A DNA stretch of 64,000 bases from Brevundimonas halotolerans (GTDB lineage: Bacteria > Pseudomonadota > Alphaproteobacteria > Caulobacterales > Caulobacteraceae). Positions 52,219 to 60,933 of the stretch are shown here, piece by piece (the first letter of the stretch is position 1; each line of letters opens with the position of its first letter). The stretch covers positions 434,001-498,000 of the forward strand of contig NZ_QTTA01000010.1 in the NCBI RefSeq assembly GCF_003730275.1. The letters are read 5' to 3'. The position numbers were made by a program, and so were the translations under genes. Below the pieces are notes generated by a model. That model searched no databases, was not told the DNA's origin, and saw nothing but the letters and a program-made list of their open reading frames with translations.

Positions 52219-53532
52219 CTACTCCGCCGCGATCGCGTGGCCGGCGAAGTTCGCGCGGCGGCTGCGGTATTGCGAGATACGATCCTCGATCTCGTGACGG
52301 AAATGGCGGATCAGGCCCTGCACGGGCCAGGCGGCGGCGTCGCCGAGGGCGCAGATGGTGTGACCCTCGACCTGCTTGCTGACATCCAGCAGCAGGTCAA
52401 TTTCGGTCGGATCGGCCTCGCCGACGGCCATGCGCTCAAGCACCCGCCACATCCAGCCGGTGCCCTCACGGCACGGCGTGCACTGGCCGCAGCTCTCGTG
52501 CTTGTAGAAATAGGCGATGCGGGCGATCGCCTTCACCAGATCGGTCGACTGGTCCATGACGATCACCGCCGCCGTGCCCAGGCCCGACTGCATGTCGCGC
52601 AGGCTGTCGAAGTCCATCAGCGCGGACTCGCTCATCTCGCGCGTGATCATCGGCACCGACGATCCGCCGGGAATGATGGCCTTCAGATTGTCCCAGCCGC
52701 CGCGCACGCCGCCGCAATGGTCTTCCAGCAGCTGACGCAGCGGGATCGACATCGCCTCTTCGACATTGCACGGGCGGTTCACATGGCCCGAGATCGACAT
52801 GATCTTGGTGCCGGTGTTGTTCGGCCGACCAAAGCCCGCGAACCACTCGGCCCCGCGGCGCAGGATGGTGCCCACCACCGCGATCGACTCGACGTTGTTC
52901 ACCGTGGTCGGGCAGCCATACAGGCCCGCGCCCGCCGGGAACGGCGGCTTCAGCCGCGGCTGGCCTTTCTTGCCCTCCAGGCTCTCCAGCAGGGCCGTCT
53001 CCTCACCGCAGATGTAGGCCCCGGCGCCGTGGTGGATGTAGACGTCGAAGTCCCAGCCGTGGACGTTGTTCTTGCCGATCAGCTTCGCGTCATAGGCCTG
53101 CTTGACCGCAGCCTCCATCCGCTCGCGTTCCAGCACATATTCGCCGCGCAGATAGATGTAGCAGGCGTGGGCCTGCATGGCGAAGCTGGCGATCAGGCAA
53201 CCCTCGATCAGCAGGTGCGGATCATGACGCATGATCTCGCGGTCCTTGCAGGTCCCGGGCTCGGACTCATCGGCATTGACAACCAGATAGTGCGGCCGAT
53301 CCTTCACCTCTTTCGGCATGAAGGACCACTTCAGACCGGTCGGGAAACCCGCGCCGCCCCGGCCGCGCAGGCCCGAGTTCTTGACGTTGGTGATGACCCA
53401 GTCGCGACCAAGGTCCAGCATGTCCTTGGTGGCATTCCAGCAGCCACGGCTCTTCGCCCCGTCCAGCGTCCAGTCGTGGAGGCCGTACAGGTTGGTGAAG
53501 ATGCGGTCTTTGTCTTGAAGAATACCGACCAT
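52219..53532 (-). CDS. nuoF: NADH-quinone oxidoreductase subunit F
   Basis: NADH- and FMN-binding subunit of complex I with cluster N3. The 437-residue protein has the NADH glycine-rich loop [19 protein letters not shown] near residues 55-73, the FMN site including [15 protein letters not shown] around 88-102, and the N3 ligands in [16 protein letters not shown] near 350 with a further Cys near 395. Its start shares a base with the stop of the preceding small membrane protein gene. Confidence 0.96.
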   Translation of the reverse strand: MVGILQDKDRIFTNLYGLHDWTLDGAKSRGCWNATKDMLDLGRDWVITNVKNSGLRGRGGAGFPTGLKWSFMPKEVKDRPHYLVVNADESEPGTCKDREIMRHDPHLLIEGCLIASFAMQAHACYIYLRGEYVLERERMEAAVKQAYDAKLIGKNNVHGWDFDVYIHHGAGAYICGEETALLESLEGKKGQPRLKPPFPAGAGLYGCPTTVNNVESIAVVGTILRRGAEWFAGFGRPNNTGTKIMSISGHVNRPCNVEEAMSIPLRQLLEDHCGGVRGGWDNLKAIIPGGSSVPMITREMSESALMDFDSLRDMQSGLGTAAVIVMDQSTDLVKAIARIAYFYKHESCGQCTPCREGTGWMWRVLERMAVGEADPTEIDLLLDVSKQVEGHTICALGDAAAWPVQGLIRHFRHEIEDRISQYRSRRANFAGHAIAAE

Positions 53533-53819
53533 CAGGAGGACGTCTCGCGGTTGAGTGTCTGCATACGCTGCCGGTGATGCCGGGTGCGCATGAAAACGGC
53601 GGTGATCACCAGCACCCAGCCGAATGCCAGCATGCCATAGCCGACGACGATGGCGTCCTCGGTCAGGCCGAACATCTCGCGCGAAGCCACGACCACGAAC
53701 ACGGCGGCCAGCAGGATCAGCGCCAGACCCGACGTGCGCACCGGCATGGCCACGCCCCGCAACTCCTTGCGATAGGCGGCGCGCCCGGCTTCCGTTTCCA
53801 GATCAGGGGCCTCGGTCAT
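53532..53819 (-). CDS. Small two-span membrane protein between nuoE and nuoF
   Basis: 95-residue protein: acidic N-terminus, then two hydrophobic segments (about 28-47 and 55-77) separated by a short loop, and a basic His/Arg tail (RTRHHRQRM). No family recognised. It overlaps nuoE by four bases and nuoF by one, so it is translated with them. A role as an accessory or assembly protein of complex I is possible but only inferred from position. Confidence 0.75.
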   Translation of the reverse strand: MTEAPDLETEAGRAAYRKELRGVAMPVRTSGLALILLAAVFVVVASREMFGLTEDAIVVGYGMLAFGWVLVITAVFMRTRHHRQRMQTLNRETSS

Positions 53820-54484
53820 GCGGGGGCCTTCTCCGGGGCGGAGTTCGGCAATTTCTTGATCGGCTTGGCGGCCGAGCCGTCATAGAGCGCCGGATCGGTC
53901 AGGGTCAGCGCCCCGCCCTCGGGCTCGGAGCTGGCGCGGCCTACGCGGCTGCCCGGCTTCGGTGCCTTGCCGGCGGCAAAGTCATCGATGATCTGCGCCA
54001 TGTCGTCGGCGGTCAGGTCTTCGAAATAATAGTCGTTGATCTGGGCCATCGGCGCATTGGCACAGGCACCCAGGCACTCGACCTCCTGCCAGGTGAAGCG
54101 TCCGTCGGCGGACAGCTTGTCCTTGGGCCCGATCTTGCTCTTGCAGACGGCCATAAGGTCACCGGCCCCGCGCAGCATGCAGGGCGTGGTGCCGCACACC
54201 TGGATCAGGGCGCTGGTGCCGACCGGTTCCAGCATGAACATGGTGTAGAAGGTCGCGACCTCCAGCACCCGGATGGTCGGCATGTCGAGCAGTTCGGCAA
54301 TGGCGCGGATAGCGGGTTCGGACACCCAGCCCTCCTGCTTCTGGACCAGCCACAGGATCGGGATTACCGCCGACTGTTTCCGGTCGGCCGGATATTTGGC
54401 GATCCACCAGTCGCACTTGGCCTTCGTCGCCTTCGAGAAGGCGAACGAGGCGGGCTGTTCCTTGGCGAGACGACGAACGCTCAT
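53816..54484 (-). CDS. nuoE: NADH-quinone oxidoreductase subunit E
   Basis: Thioredoxin-fold subunit of complex I with the 2Fe-2S cluster N1a. The 222-residue protein carries the four ligands Cys97, Cys102, Cys137 and Cys141 (VCGTTPC and ECLGAC). The N-terminal helical part has the VLEVATFYTMFMLEP stretch. The C-terminus extends ~40 residues beyond the core with low-complexity sequence. Start and stop both overlap small neighbours (TGATG and ATGA). Confidence 0.95.
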   Translation of the reverse strand: MSVRRLAKEQPASFAFSKATKAKCDWWIAKYPADRKQSAVIPILWLVQKQEGWVSEPAIRAIAELLDMPTIRVLEVATFYTMFMLEPVGTSALIQVCGTTPCMLRGAGDLMAVCKSKIGPKDKLSADGRFTWQEVECLGACANAPMAQINDYYFEDLTADDMAQIIDDFAAGKAPKPGSRVGRASSEPEGGALTLTDPALYDGSAAKPIKKLPNSAPEKAPA

Positions 54485-54672
54485 CAGACTTCCATTTCCG
54501 TGGTGACGACACCGTCACCCAGCATTTTCTTTCGCACCGTCAGAACCTTGTGCTGGCTGTTTCGAGCCAGAAGAAAGTTGTGGTGCCAGGTTTCACCGCT
54601 CGAGTCGGTGACGGAATAGCTGACCACCTGCCAGCCTTGCCGAACCAGATCGCTCAGGGGGGTATGGCTCAT
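54484..54672 (-). CDS. Small soluble hypothetical protein upstream of nuoE
   Basis: 62-residue protein starting MSHTPLSDLVRQGWQVVSYS, apparently soluble and mixed alpha/beta, with no signal sequence or membrane span. The ATG at 54672 overlaps the stop of the upstream gene as ATGA, and its stop shares a base with nuoE. This tight packing supports a real gene. I do not recognise the family; the sequence has WHHNFLLARNSQHKVLTVRK as its most distinctive stretch. Confidence 0.7.
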   Translation of the reverse strand: MSHTPLSDLVRQGWQVVSYSVTDSSGETWHHNFLLARNSQHKVLTVRKKMLGDGVVTTEMEV

Positions 54673-55070
54673 CGGGCGCGCCCCATCCAGCGCCCGACGC
54701 GCGCTTTCCACACATCCCGACCGGCATCGCGCAGCGAACGCGTCAGAAGCGAGAAGGGCGGAACGAACCGCACCACCAACTGGCCCAGCATGATGGCGCC
54801 GCTCATCCAGACCACCGAGCGCAGATTGGCCTCCAGAAATCCCCTGCCCTCTTCCAGATAGCCCAGCCGGTAAGCGCCGCGCACCAGGGTGATGCCCGCC
54901 ACCGCAGGGGTCGCAACCACGGCCGAGGCCATCGCAAACGTCAGACCGCCCATGATCGCCCGGCGGCGCGGCGAAAAGGCCAGCTGCACTGCGACGCCCA
55001 GCGTCAGCAGCACCGCGAACCAGATCGCCTGCGTCGTCGTGAAGACCGGCTGGACGGCAAAGGCCTGCAT
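54669..55070 (-). CDS. Hypothetical membrane protein between nuoD and nuoE
   Basis: 133-residue protein with three probable membrane spans (about 12-32, 38-62 and 84-104) and a basic C-terminal tail (RSLRDAGRDVWKARVGRWMG). No family recognised. It starts at a one-base overlap with the nuoD stop and ends with a four-base overlap on the 62-residue gene. Its place in the operon is the only clue to function. Confidence 0.72.
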   Translation of the reverse strand: MQAFAVQPVFTTTQAIWFAVLLTLGVAVQLAFSPRRRAIMGGLTFAMASAVVATPAVAGITLVRGAYRLGYLEEGRGFLEANLRSVVWMSGAIMLGQLVVRFVPPFSLLTRSLRDAGRDVWKARVGRWMGRAR

Positions 55071-56344
55071 CAGCGATCCACCTCGCCGAACACGATGTCG
55101 AGCGAGCCGAGGATGGCCGAAACGTCCGCCAGCATGTGGCCGCGGTTCATCCAGTCCATGGCCTGCAAATGACGGAAGCCGGGGGCCGAGATCTTGACCC
55201 GGTACGGCTTGTTGGTGCCGTCCGAGACCAGATAGATGCCGAACTCGCCCTTGGGCGCCTCGACCGCCGCATAGACCTCACCCTCGGGGGTGTGGAAGCC
55301 CTCGGTGTAGAGTTTGAAGTGGTGGATCAGCGCTTCCATCGAGCGCTTCATCTCGCCCCGGCGCGGCGGCACAATCTTGTGGTCCTCGACCATGACCGGC
55401 TCACCCGGGCAGTTGCGCAGCCGGTGGATGCACTGCTCCATCAGCCGCACCGACTGGCGCATCTCTTCCATGCGGCACAGATAGCGATCCCAGCAATCGC
55501 CGTTCTTGCCGACCGGCACGTCGAACTCGAGCTCGGCGTAGCATTCGTACGGCTGCGACTTGCGCAGGTCCCAGGCGATGTCCGAGCCGCGCAGCATGAC
55601 GCCGGTGAAGCCCCACTCCAGCGCCTGCGCCTTGGTCACGACGCCGATGTCGACGTTGCGCTGCTTGAAGATGCGGTTCTCGGTGACGAGGGAGTCGATG
55701 TCCTTGAGCGCCCGCGGGAACTCCTTGCACCAGCGGTCGATGTCGTCGATCAGCTGGGGCGTCAGGTCCTGGTGGACGCCGCCCGGACGGAAGTAGTTGG
55801 CATGCATGCGCGAGCCGCTGGCCCGCTCATAGAAGACCATCAGCTTTTCGCGCTCTTCAAAGCCCCACAGTGGCGGGGTCAGGGCGCCGACGTCCATGGC
55901 CTGGGTCGTCACGTTCAGCAGGTGCGACAGGATGCGGCCGATCTCGGAGTACAGGACCCGTATCAGCTGGGCCCGGTACGGCACGTCCAGCATCAGCAGC
56001 TTTTCGATGGCCAGGCAGAAGGCGTGCTCCTGGTTCATCGGCGCGACGTAATCCAGCCGGTCCAGATAGGGCACGTTCTGGAGGTAGGTCCGCGCTTCCA
56101 TCAGCTTTTCGGTGCCGCGGTGCAGCAGGCCGATGTGCGGATCGACCCGCGTCACCAGTTCGCCGTCCAGCTCCAGCACCAGACGCAGCACGCCGTGCGC
56201 GGCCGGGTGCTGGGGGCCGAAATTGATCGTGAATTTGCGCTCGTCCATCTCGCGCGCATGGGCCGTACGGCCATCATGCTCGACGGGCATGTCGTCAAAG
56301 ACAGTCGTGCCGACCGTCGCGGAAGCAGGCGTCAGGTTGGTCAT
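55070..56344 (-). CDS. nuoD: NADH-quinone oxidoreductase subunit D
   Basis: 49-kDa-type subunit lining the quinone site of complex I. The 424-residue protein has a ~30-residue extra N-terminus, then [25 protein letters not shown] (quoted start [14 protein letters not shown], about 34-47) with the conserved His pair, and the C-terminal DPVFGEVDR-type ending (here DIVFGEVDR). NuoC and NuoD are separate proteins here, not fused as in E. coli. Overlaps nuoC by four bases. Confidence 0.96.
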   Translation of the reverse strand: MTNLTPASATVGTTVFDDMPVEHDGRTAHAREMDERKFTINFGPQHPAAHGVLRLVLELDGELVTRVDPHIGLLHRGTEKLMEARTYLQNVPYLDRLDYVAPMNQEHAFCLAIEKLLMLDVPYRAQLIRVLYSEIGRILSHLLNVTTQAMDVGALTPPLWGFEEREKLMVFYERASGSRMHANYFRPGGVHQDLTPQLIDDIDRWCKEFPRALKDIDSLVTENRIFKQRNVDIGVVTKAQALEWGFTGVMLRGSDIAWDLRKSQPYECYAELEFDVPVGKNGDCWDRYLCRMEEMRQSVRLMEQCIHRLRNCPGEPVMVEDHKIVPPRRGEMKRSMEALIHHFKLYTEGFHTPEGEVYAAVEAPKGEFGIYLVSDGTNKPYRVKISAPGFRHLQAMDWMNRGHMLADVSAILGSLDIVFGEVDR

Positions 56345-56976
56345 GCCTTGTCCCCGGCCACTGCCTTCTCGTCGCCCGGCAGGACCGGCGCCGGATAATC
56401 GGCTCCTTCCCAGGGTGACAGGAAGTCGAAGTTGCGAAACTCCTGGTTCAGCTTGACGGGCTCATAGACCACCCGCTTCTCGGCCTCATCGTAGCGGACC
56501 TCGACATAGCCCGTCATGGGGAAGTCCTTGCGCAGCGGGTGCCCCTGAAATCCATAGTCCGTCAGGATGCGGCGCAGGTCCGGGTGGCCCGAGAACAGAA
56601 TGCCGTACATGTCGAACGCCTCGCGCTCGAACCAGTCGGCGCAGGGAAAGACCGGAGTCACACTGGGCACAGGTGTGGTCTCATCCGTCGCCACCTTGAC
56701 CCGGATGCGCGCGTTTCGGGTCATCGACAGCAGGTGATAGACCACCTCGAAGCGCGCCTCGCGGTCCGGATAGTCCACGCCGCACAGGTCGATCAGTTGC
56801 TGAAAGCCGAAACGGTCGCGCAGGACTGCCAGCGTCTCAACGATCCCGCCCCGGTCTGCGACCAGGTTCAGCTCGCCGTGCGCGACATAGGCCTCGACGC
56901 CCAGCTCGGCGACCATTTCGGTGCCCAGCGGGGTCAGCGCCGTCTCAATGGCGGTCAGGGCTTCCAGAGCGCTCAT
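56341..56976 (-). CDS. nuoC: NADH-quinone oxidoreductase subunit C
   Basis: 30-kDa-type subunit of the connecting arm of complex I. From the ATG at 56976 it has 211 residues with the signature [11 protein letters not shown] (about 83-93) and ERECFDMYGI-type stretch (here [20 protein letters not shown]). An in-frame extension upstream lies within nuoB and is rejected. Starts with an ATGA overlap on nuoB and ends with one on nuoD. Confidence 0.95.
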   Translation of the reverse strand: MSALEALTAIETALTPLGTEMVAELGVEAYVAHGELNLVADRGGIVETLAVLRDRFGFQQLIDLCGVDYPDREARFEVVYHLLSMTRNARIRVKVATDETTPVPSVTPVFPCADWFEREAFDMYGILFSGHPDLRRILTDYGFQGHPLRKDFPMTGYVEVRYDEAEKRVVYEPVKLNQEFRNFDFLSPWEGADYPAPVLPGDEKAVAGDKA

Positions 56977-57560
56977 CGGTCGATGGTCCCCGTGCGACGG
57001 ATCTTCTTCTGCAGCTGTAGCAGGCCATACAGCAGCGCCTCCGCCGTCGGCGGGCACCCCGGCACGTAAACGTCCACCGGCACGATCCGGTCACAACCGC
57101 GTACAACACTGTAACTATAGTGATAATACCCGCCACCGTTGGCGCAGCTGCCCATCGACAGGACATAGCGCGGGTCGGGCATCTGGTCGTAGACCTTGCG
57201 CAACGCCGGGGCCATCTTGTTGGTCAGTGTGCCGGCCACGATCATCAGGTCCGATTGACGCGGGCTGGCGCGCGGGGCCATGCCGAAGCGCTCCATGTCG
57301 AAGCGCGGCATCGAGGCCTGCATCATCTCCACGGCGCAGCAGGCCAGGCCGAAGGTCATCCACATCAGCGAGCCGGTGCGCGCCCAGGTGATGACGTCAT
57401 CCAGCGAGGCGGTCATGAACCCTTCCTTGCCGACCTCGGTGTTCACGGCCTCAAAGAATTTGTCGTGGATCTTGGGGTCATAGCCCTGAACCGTCGATCG
57501 GGCGCCCTGGCCAAACGCGGTGCCGGCGGGACGGCCGTCCGGGGTGACGATCACTCCCAT
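56973..57560 (-). CDS. nuoB: NADH-quinone oxidoreductase subunit B
   Basis: Subunit holding cluster N2, which passes electrons to quinone. From the ATG at 57560 it has 195 residues. Cluster ligands are the tandem Cys74-Cys75 ([10 protein letters not shown]), Cys139 (GSCANGGG) and Cys169 (VPGCPPTAE). The start lies inside the end of nuoA (10-base overlap); longer in-frame starts further upstream would read through nuoA and are rejected. N-terminal ~45 residues are variable. Confidence 0.95.
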   Translation of the reverse strand: MGVIVTPDGRPAGTAFGQGARSTVQGYDPKIHDKFFEAVNTEVGKEGFMTASLDDVITWARTGSLMWMTFGLACCAVEMMQASMPRFDMERFGMAPRASPRQSDLMIVAGTLTNKMAPALRKVYDQMPDPRYVLSMGSCANGGGYYHYSYSVVRGCDRIVPVDVYVPGCPPTAEALLYGLLQLQKKIRRTGTIDR

Positions 57561-57928
57561 TCCAGGGCTCCTCGTTTCCACTCGTAGATAAAGCCGACGG
57601 TCAGCACGCCGAGGAACACCATCATCGACCAGAAGGCGAAGACCATTCCGCCCGTCGACAGATCGAACATCGACACCGCCCACGGGAACAGGAAGGCGAC
57701 CTCGAGGTCGAAAATGATGAACAGGATCGACACCAGATAGAAGCGCACGTCGAACTTCATGCGTGCATCGTCGAAGGCGTTGAACCCGCACTCATAGGCG
57801 GAAAGCTTCTCGGAGTCCGGATTGGACGGGGCAAGCGCCCAGGCTCCGACCATGAACAGGATGCCGATCACCGCCCCGATCGCGAGGAAAATCACGACCG
57901 GCAGATATTCGAGCAGGAATGCATTCAT
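57551..57928 (-). CDS. nuoA: NADH-quinone oxidoreductase subunit A
   Basis: Three-span membrane subunit of complex I and first gene of the nuo operon. The 125-residue protein shows the family loop [24 protein letters not shown] at about 39-62 with the redox-accessible Cys in YECGF, and [12 protein letters not shown] in the second span. It ends 10 bases inside nuoB. About 195 bases of untranslated sequence separate it from the divergent transporter gene; the operon promoter must lie there. Confidence 0.95.
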   Translation of the reverse strand: MNAFLLEYLPVVIFLAIGAVIGILFMVGAWALAPSNPDSEKLSAYECGFNAFDDARMKFDVRFYLVSILFIIFDLEVAFLFPWAVSMFDLSTGGMVFAFWSMMVFLGVLTVGFIYEWKRGALEWE

Positions 57929-57970
57929 CAGATGAGGCCTCGCGCACCGGGGAGACGGCGGATTCGGCGC

Positions 57971-57999
57971 TTTCTAGACCCAAGCCGTCCCGGGTTCAA
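57971..57999 (-). promoter_or_regulatory. Candidate promoter of the nuo operon
   Basis: On the minus strand TTGAAC (57999-57994) and CTAGAA (57977-57972) are 16 bases apart, about 45 bases upstream of the nuoA start. The match to a sigma-70-type promoter is modest. The rest of the 57929-58122 gap shows no operator I recognise. Confidence 0.33.
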
Positions 58000-58122
58000 A
58001 CCCATGCGGCAAAAGGTTTTTCTTGAGAACGGTTCGCAGTTCACACTGGGGAATCGACAGGGTTCCCGGCCTTTGCCAAGGTCTCCGCTCAAGGTTGGGG
58101 CATAGCTGAGGGAATCTCGCAC

Positions 58123-59787
58123 ATGGGTATCGGCAACTGGTTGCTGAACGGGGTGGAAAAGGCAGGCAATCGCCTGCCCGACCCCGTCTTCATTTTCGTC
58201 TGGCTCATCCTGGGGCTGATGGGCTTCAGCGTCTTCGCCTCGGCCCAGGGCTGGCAGGCGCTGAATCCGATCACAGGCGATGTGATCGCGGCACAGAGTC
58301 TGTTCTCCGGAGAGAATCTTCGTCGCCTGTTCGAAGACATGCCGAAGACCCTGACCGGCTTTGCCCCGTTGGGATATGTGCTGGTCGTGATGCTGGGCGC
58401 CGGCGTGGCCGAGCGGACCGGCCTGTTCTCCTCGGCAATGAAGGCCGGGGTGTCCAAGGCGCCCCGGGCGTTGCTGACGCCGATCGTGATCCTCGTGGCG
58501 ATCGTCGCCAACCACGCGGCCGATGCGGCCTATGTGGTCCTGATCCCGCTGGCGGCGGCCATCTATGCTGCGGCGGGGCGTCACCCGATCGCCGGGATCG
58601 CGGCGGGCTTTGCCGGGGTGTCCGGCGGTTTCTCGGCCAACATCTTCCCCGGTCAGCTGGATGCGCTGCTGCTAGGCCTGACCGAGCCGGCGGCACAACT
58701 GGTCGATCCGTCCTTCTCGATCAACATCGCTGGCAACTGGTGGTTCATCGCGGGCATGACCCTGCTGTTCGTGCCTGTCGGCTGGTGGGTGACCGACAAG
58801 ATCGTCGAACCCCGACTCGGAACCTGGACCCCGATTGCAGGCGCGCCCATCGAGGATGCCGAAAAGCCTCTGGAGAGCCGTGAGCGGGCGGGCCTTGTCT
58901 GGGCAGGCCTGGCCGCGCTGCTGGTCATCGGCCTGTTCGCCTGGCTGGTCCTGTCGCCCTCGGCGCCCCTCATCGATCCCGAAGGCGAAACCCAGGCCGC
59001 GCGACTTCAGCCCTTCTACCATTCGCTGGTCGCGGCCTTCTTCCTGATGTTCCTGCTGACGGGCACGGCCTACGGGATCGCGGCCAAGACCATCAGGAGC
59101 CATCGTGACATCGTCCGCATGACCTCACAGGCCATGTCCGACATGGGGCCCTATATCGTGCTGGCCTTCGTCGCGGCCCACTTTGTCGCCCTGTTCAACT
59201 GGTCGGGCCTCGGCCCCATCATGGCCGTTGCCGGCGCAGAACAGATCCGGCTGCTGTCCGGCATTGAGCCCGGCTCGACCGAGCCGATCGGTGCGATGCA
59301 GTTGTTCATCCTGCTGGTCTCGATCGTGGTCGTGGCCGCCCTGGTCAATATCTTTGTCGGCTCGGCTTCGGCCAAATGGGCCTTCCTTGCGCCCATTCTG
59401 GTGCCGATGCTGATGCTGGTCGGTGTCAGCCCCTATATGACCACCGCTGCCTACCGGATGGGCGATTCGACCACCAACATCATCACGCCCCTGATGGTCT
59501 ACTTCCCGCTGATTCTGACCTTCGCCCAGCGATGGGTGAAGGAGTTCGGTCTCGGCAGCCTGATGGCAGTGATGCTGCCCTATTCGATCGCCTTCTCGGT
59601 CACCGGTGCGATCCTGACGGGACTGTGGGCCGCCTTCCAAATTCCCCTGGGGCCCGGCGAAAGCGTGCGGTACCAGCCGCCGCCGCCAATCGAGGCCGCA
59701 CAGCCCGAGGCCCTGACCGGTCCGTCCGCTCCGGCAGAGGCGGCGGCGACATCGGAACCTCCGGTCCAGAGCGTTCCTGCGGGTTGA
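58123..59787 (+). CDS. AbgT-family transporter
   Basis: Polytopic inner-membrane transporter of the AbgT family. E. coli AbgT imports p-aminobenzoyl-glutamate; others (e.g. MtrF) have been shown to export sulfonamides. The 554-residue protein has ~11-13 spans. Family stretches include MGIGNWLLNGVEKAGNRLPDP at the start (a match to the usual LDxVErxGNkLPhP), VLVVMLGAGVAERTGL, NHAADAAYVVLIPLAAA, and MGDSTTNIITPLMVYFP near residue 446. The C-terminal 40 residues are Pro/Ala-rich. No abgA/abgB hydrolase genes are adjacent, so the substrate is open. It diverges from nuoA and ends at a strong hairpin. Confidence 0.9.
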   Translation: MGIGNWLLNGVEKAGNRLPDPVFIFVWLILGLMGFSVFASAQGWQALNPITGDVIAAQSLFSGENLRRLFEDMPKTLTGFAPLGYVLVVMLGAGVAERTGLFSSAMKAGVSKAPRALLTPIVILVAIVANHAADAAYVVLIPLAAAIYAAAGRHPIAGIAAGFAGVSGGFSANIFPGQLDALLLGLTEPAAQLVDPSFSINIAGNWWFIAGMTLLFVPVGWWVTDKIVEPRLGTWTPIAGAPIEDAEKPLESRERAGLVWAGLAALLVIGLFAWLVLSPSAPLIDPEGETQAARLQPFYHSLVAAFFLMFLLTGTAYGIAAKTIRSHRDIVRMTSQAMSDMGPYIVLAFVAAHFVALFNWSGLGPIMAVAGAEQIRLLSGIEPGSTEPIGAMQLFILLVSIVVVAALVNIFVGSASAKWAFLAPILVPMLMLVGVSPYMTTAAYRMGDSTTNIITPLMVYFPLILTFAQRWVKEFGLGSLMAVMLPYSIAFSVTGAILTGLWAAFQIPLGPGESVRYQPPPPIEAAQPEALTGPSAPAEAAATSEPPVQSVPAG

Positions 59788-59796
59788 TTAAAAAAT

Positions 59797-59831
59797 GGGG
59801 CCTCGACCCGCTTGACGTCGGTCGAGGCCCC
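59797..59831. terminator. Strong hairpin after the AbgT gene, probable bidirectional terminator
   Basis: Perfect 12-base stem GGGGCCTCGACC/GGTCGAGGCCCC with an 11-base loop, 9 bases after the transporter stop. On the minus strand it is followed by ATTTTTTAA, a textbook T-run, so it should stop leftward transcription towards the nuo region. On the plus strand the T-run is missing, so termination of the transporter transcript would rest on the stem alone. Confidence 0.75.
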
Positions 59832-59877
59832 GCCTAAACGACGCCCTCCTTCGGGCGACGACGCCTGAACGGGAAAC

Positions 59878-59954
59878 GCGGGTGTAGCTCAGTTGGTTAG
59901 AGTGCCGGCCTGTCACGCCGGAGGTCGCGGGTTCGAGCCCCGTCACTCGCGCCA
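59878..59954 (+). tRNA. tRNA-Asp (anticodon GUC)
   Basis: 77-base cloverleaf including an encoded CCA end. Acceptor stem GCGGGTG pairs with CACTCGC (one G-U pair), D arm has AGCTCAGTTGGTTAGAG, and the anticodon stem CCGGC/GCCGG encloses loop CTGTCAC with anticodon GTC at 59912-59914. The T arm is GCGGGTTCGAGCCCCGT, with the standard GTTCGA loop. All invariant positions are present. It reads Asp codons GAC and GAU. No integrase or direct repeat of its 3' end is seen nearby. Confidence 0.97.
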
Positions 59955-59978
59955 TTCCTGACACTGTCGGAATGGCGC
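59949..59978 (+). terminator. Hairpin overlapping the 3' end of tRNA-Asp
   Basis: GCGCCATTCC, a 10-base loop, then GGAATGGCGC: a perfect 10-base stem whose left arm includes the last six bases of the tRNA. A TTTT run follows 11 bases later (59990-59993). It could act as terminator for the tRNA transcript and would compete with the acceptor stem until processed. Confidence 0.6.
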
Positions 59979-60016
59979 ATCCCGTCCCCTTTTAAACGAT
60001 CATATAGAGACCCTGC

Positions 60017-60844
60017 TCAGGGCCCGAACAGCGGGTCCGGGCCGTCGGTCGCGCGCCTGCGCCCCTCGGGGCCGGCGGTGATCTGGACGAAGGTGAAGCC
60101 TCGCGCGGTCAGCGTATCCAGCAGCGCCGGCAGGGCCTCGATCATCCGGGGCCGGGTTTCGTGCAGGATCAGCACCCCGCCGCCCGATGCCTCCATGACC
60201 GAAACGGTCCGGCGCAGAATCGCATCGGCGCTCAGGCCGCGCCAATCATCGGTCCCGCCTTCGGCCGACACCACCAGAATGCCGCGGTCTTCCAGCCAGC
60301 CGGCGAGGGCCGGGCTCTCATTCAACCCGGGAAAGCGGAACATCGGTTCAAGCCGCGCCCGCTGATCAGGAGGCGAGTCGGCCAGCGCCTGATCCAGCGC
60401 TGCAAATCCCCGACGAATCTCGCGATGGGCCGCAGCCGGACTCCAGTATCGCAACCGCGTCGGATGCGACCAGCTGTGGCTGGCCACATTGTGCCCGCGC
60501 AGCGTCACCTCCCGCACCAGATCGGGACGTCGCTCGGCATAGATGCCCACGAAGAAGAACGTCGCCTTGATGTCCCGCGCGTCGAGGATATCCAGCACCC
60601 GCGGCAGATAGGTGGGGTCGGGTCCATCATCAAAGGTCAGGGCAATCGAGCGCGGCGGCAACGGCGTCCGCATGTGCTGGAGATTGCCATATCGCCCGGG
60701 ACTGGCCGGCAGCACGACCACGCCTTCGGGGCCTGCAGGCGGGCTGGAGGCCGGACCCGTTTCCGCACCGGCAGACGGCACCCCGTCGGACGAGGGCAAC
60801 CACAGTGCCAGAAGCACAGCCATCAGGATAAGGATTGGTCGCAC
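60017..60844 (-). CDS. Secreted polysaccharide deacetylase (NodB domain)
   Basis: Carbohydrate esterase family 4-type protein of 275 residues with a signal peptide (hydrophobic core about 4-17). The NodB domain carries TFDDGPDPTYLP with catalytic Asp72 and metal Asp73, the metal ligands His123 and His127 in SHSWSHPTR, FRFPGLN with the conserved Arg, and LILHETRP near the end with the base His. All catalytic residues are present. Targets of this family are N-acetylated glycans such as peptidoglycan or chitin; the real one is unknown. It is convergent to tRNA-Asp and 89 bases downstream of the SDR gene. Confidence 0.88.
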   Translation of the reverse strand: MRPILILMAVLLALWLPSSDGVPSAGAETGPASSPPAGPEGVVVLPASPGRYGNLQHMRTPLPPRSIALTFDDGPDPTYLPRVLDILDARDIKATFFFVGIYAERRPDLVREVTLRGHNVASHSWSHPTRLRYWSPAAAHREIRRGFAALDQALADSPPDQRARLEPMFRFPGLNESPALAGWLEDRGILVVSAEGGTDDWRGLSADAILRRTVSVMEASGGGVLILHETRPRMIEALPALLDTLTARGFTFVQITAGPEGRRRATDGPDPLFGP

Positions 60845-60933
60845 GCTGCCCCCCGAAGCGGTAAGACGCGGACCCTAGGAGACGGTCAGCCCGACGCGGG
60901 GGACTTGCAACCAGCGGGGGATAGATACCCCAT

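Noticed and set aside
58021..58060. Possible SOS box near the AbgT gene (GTTC GCA GTTC)
   Set aside because: The half sites are spaced by 3 bases, not 7, so they do not match the alphaproteobacterial LexA box.
59878..59954. tRNA-Asp as an integration site of a mobile element
   Set aside because: No integrase, no repeat of the tRNA 3' end and no composition change were seen in the following 4 kb; the downstream half repeat is a short hairpin only.
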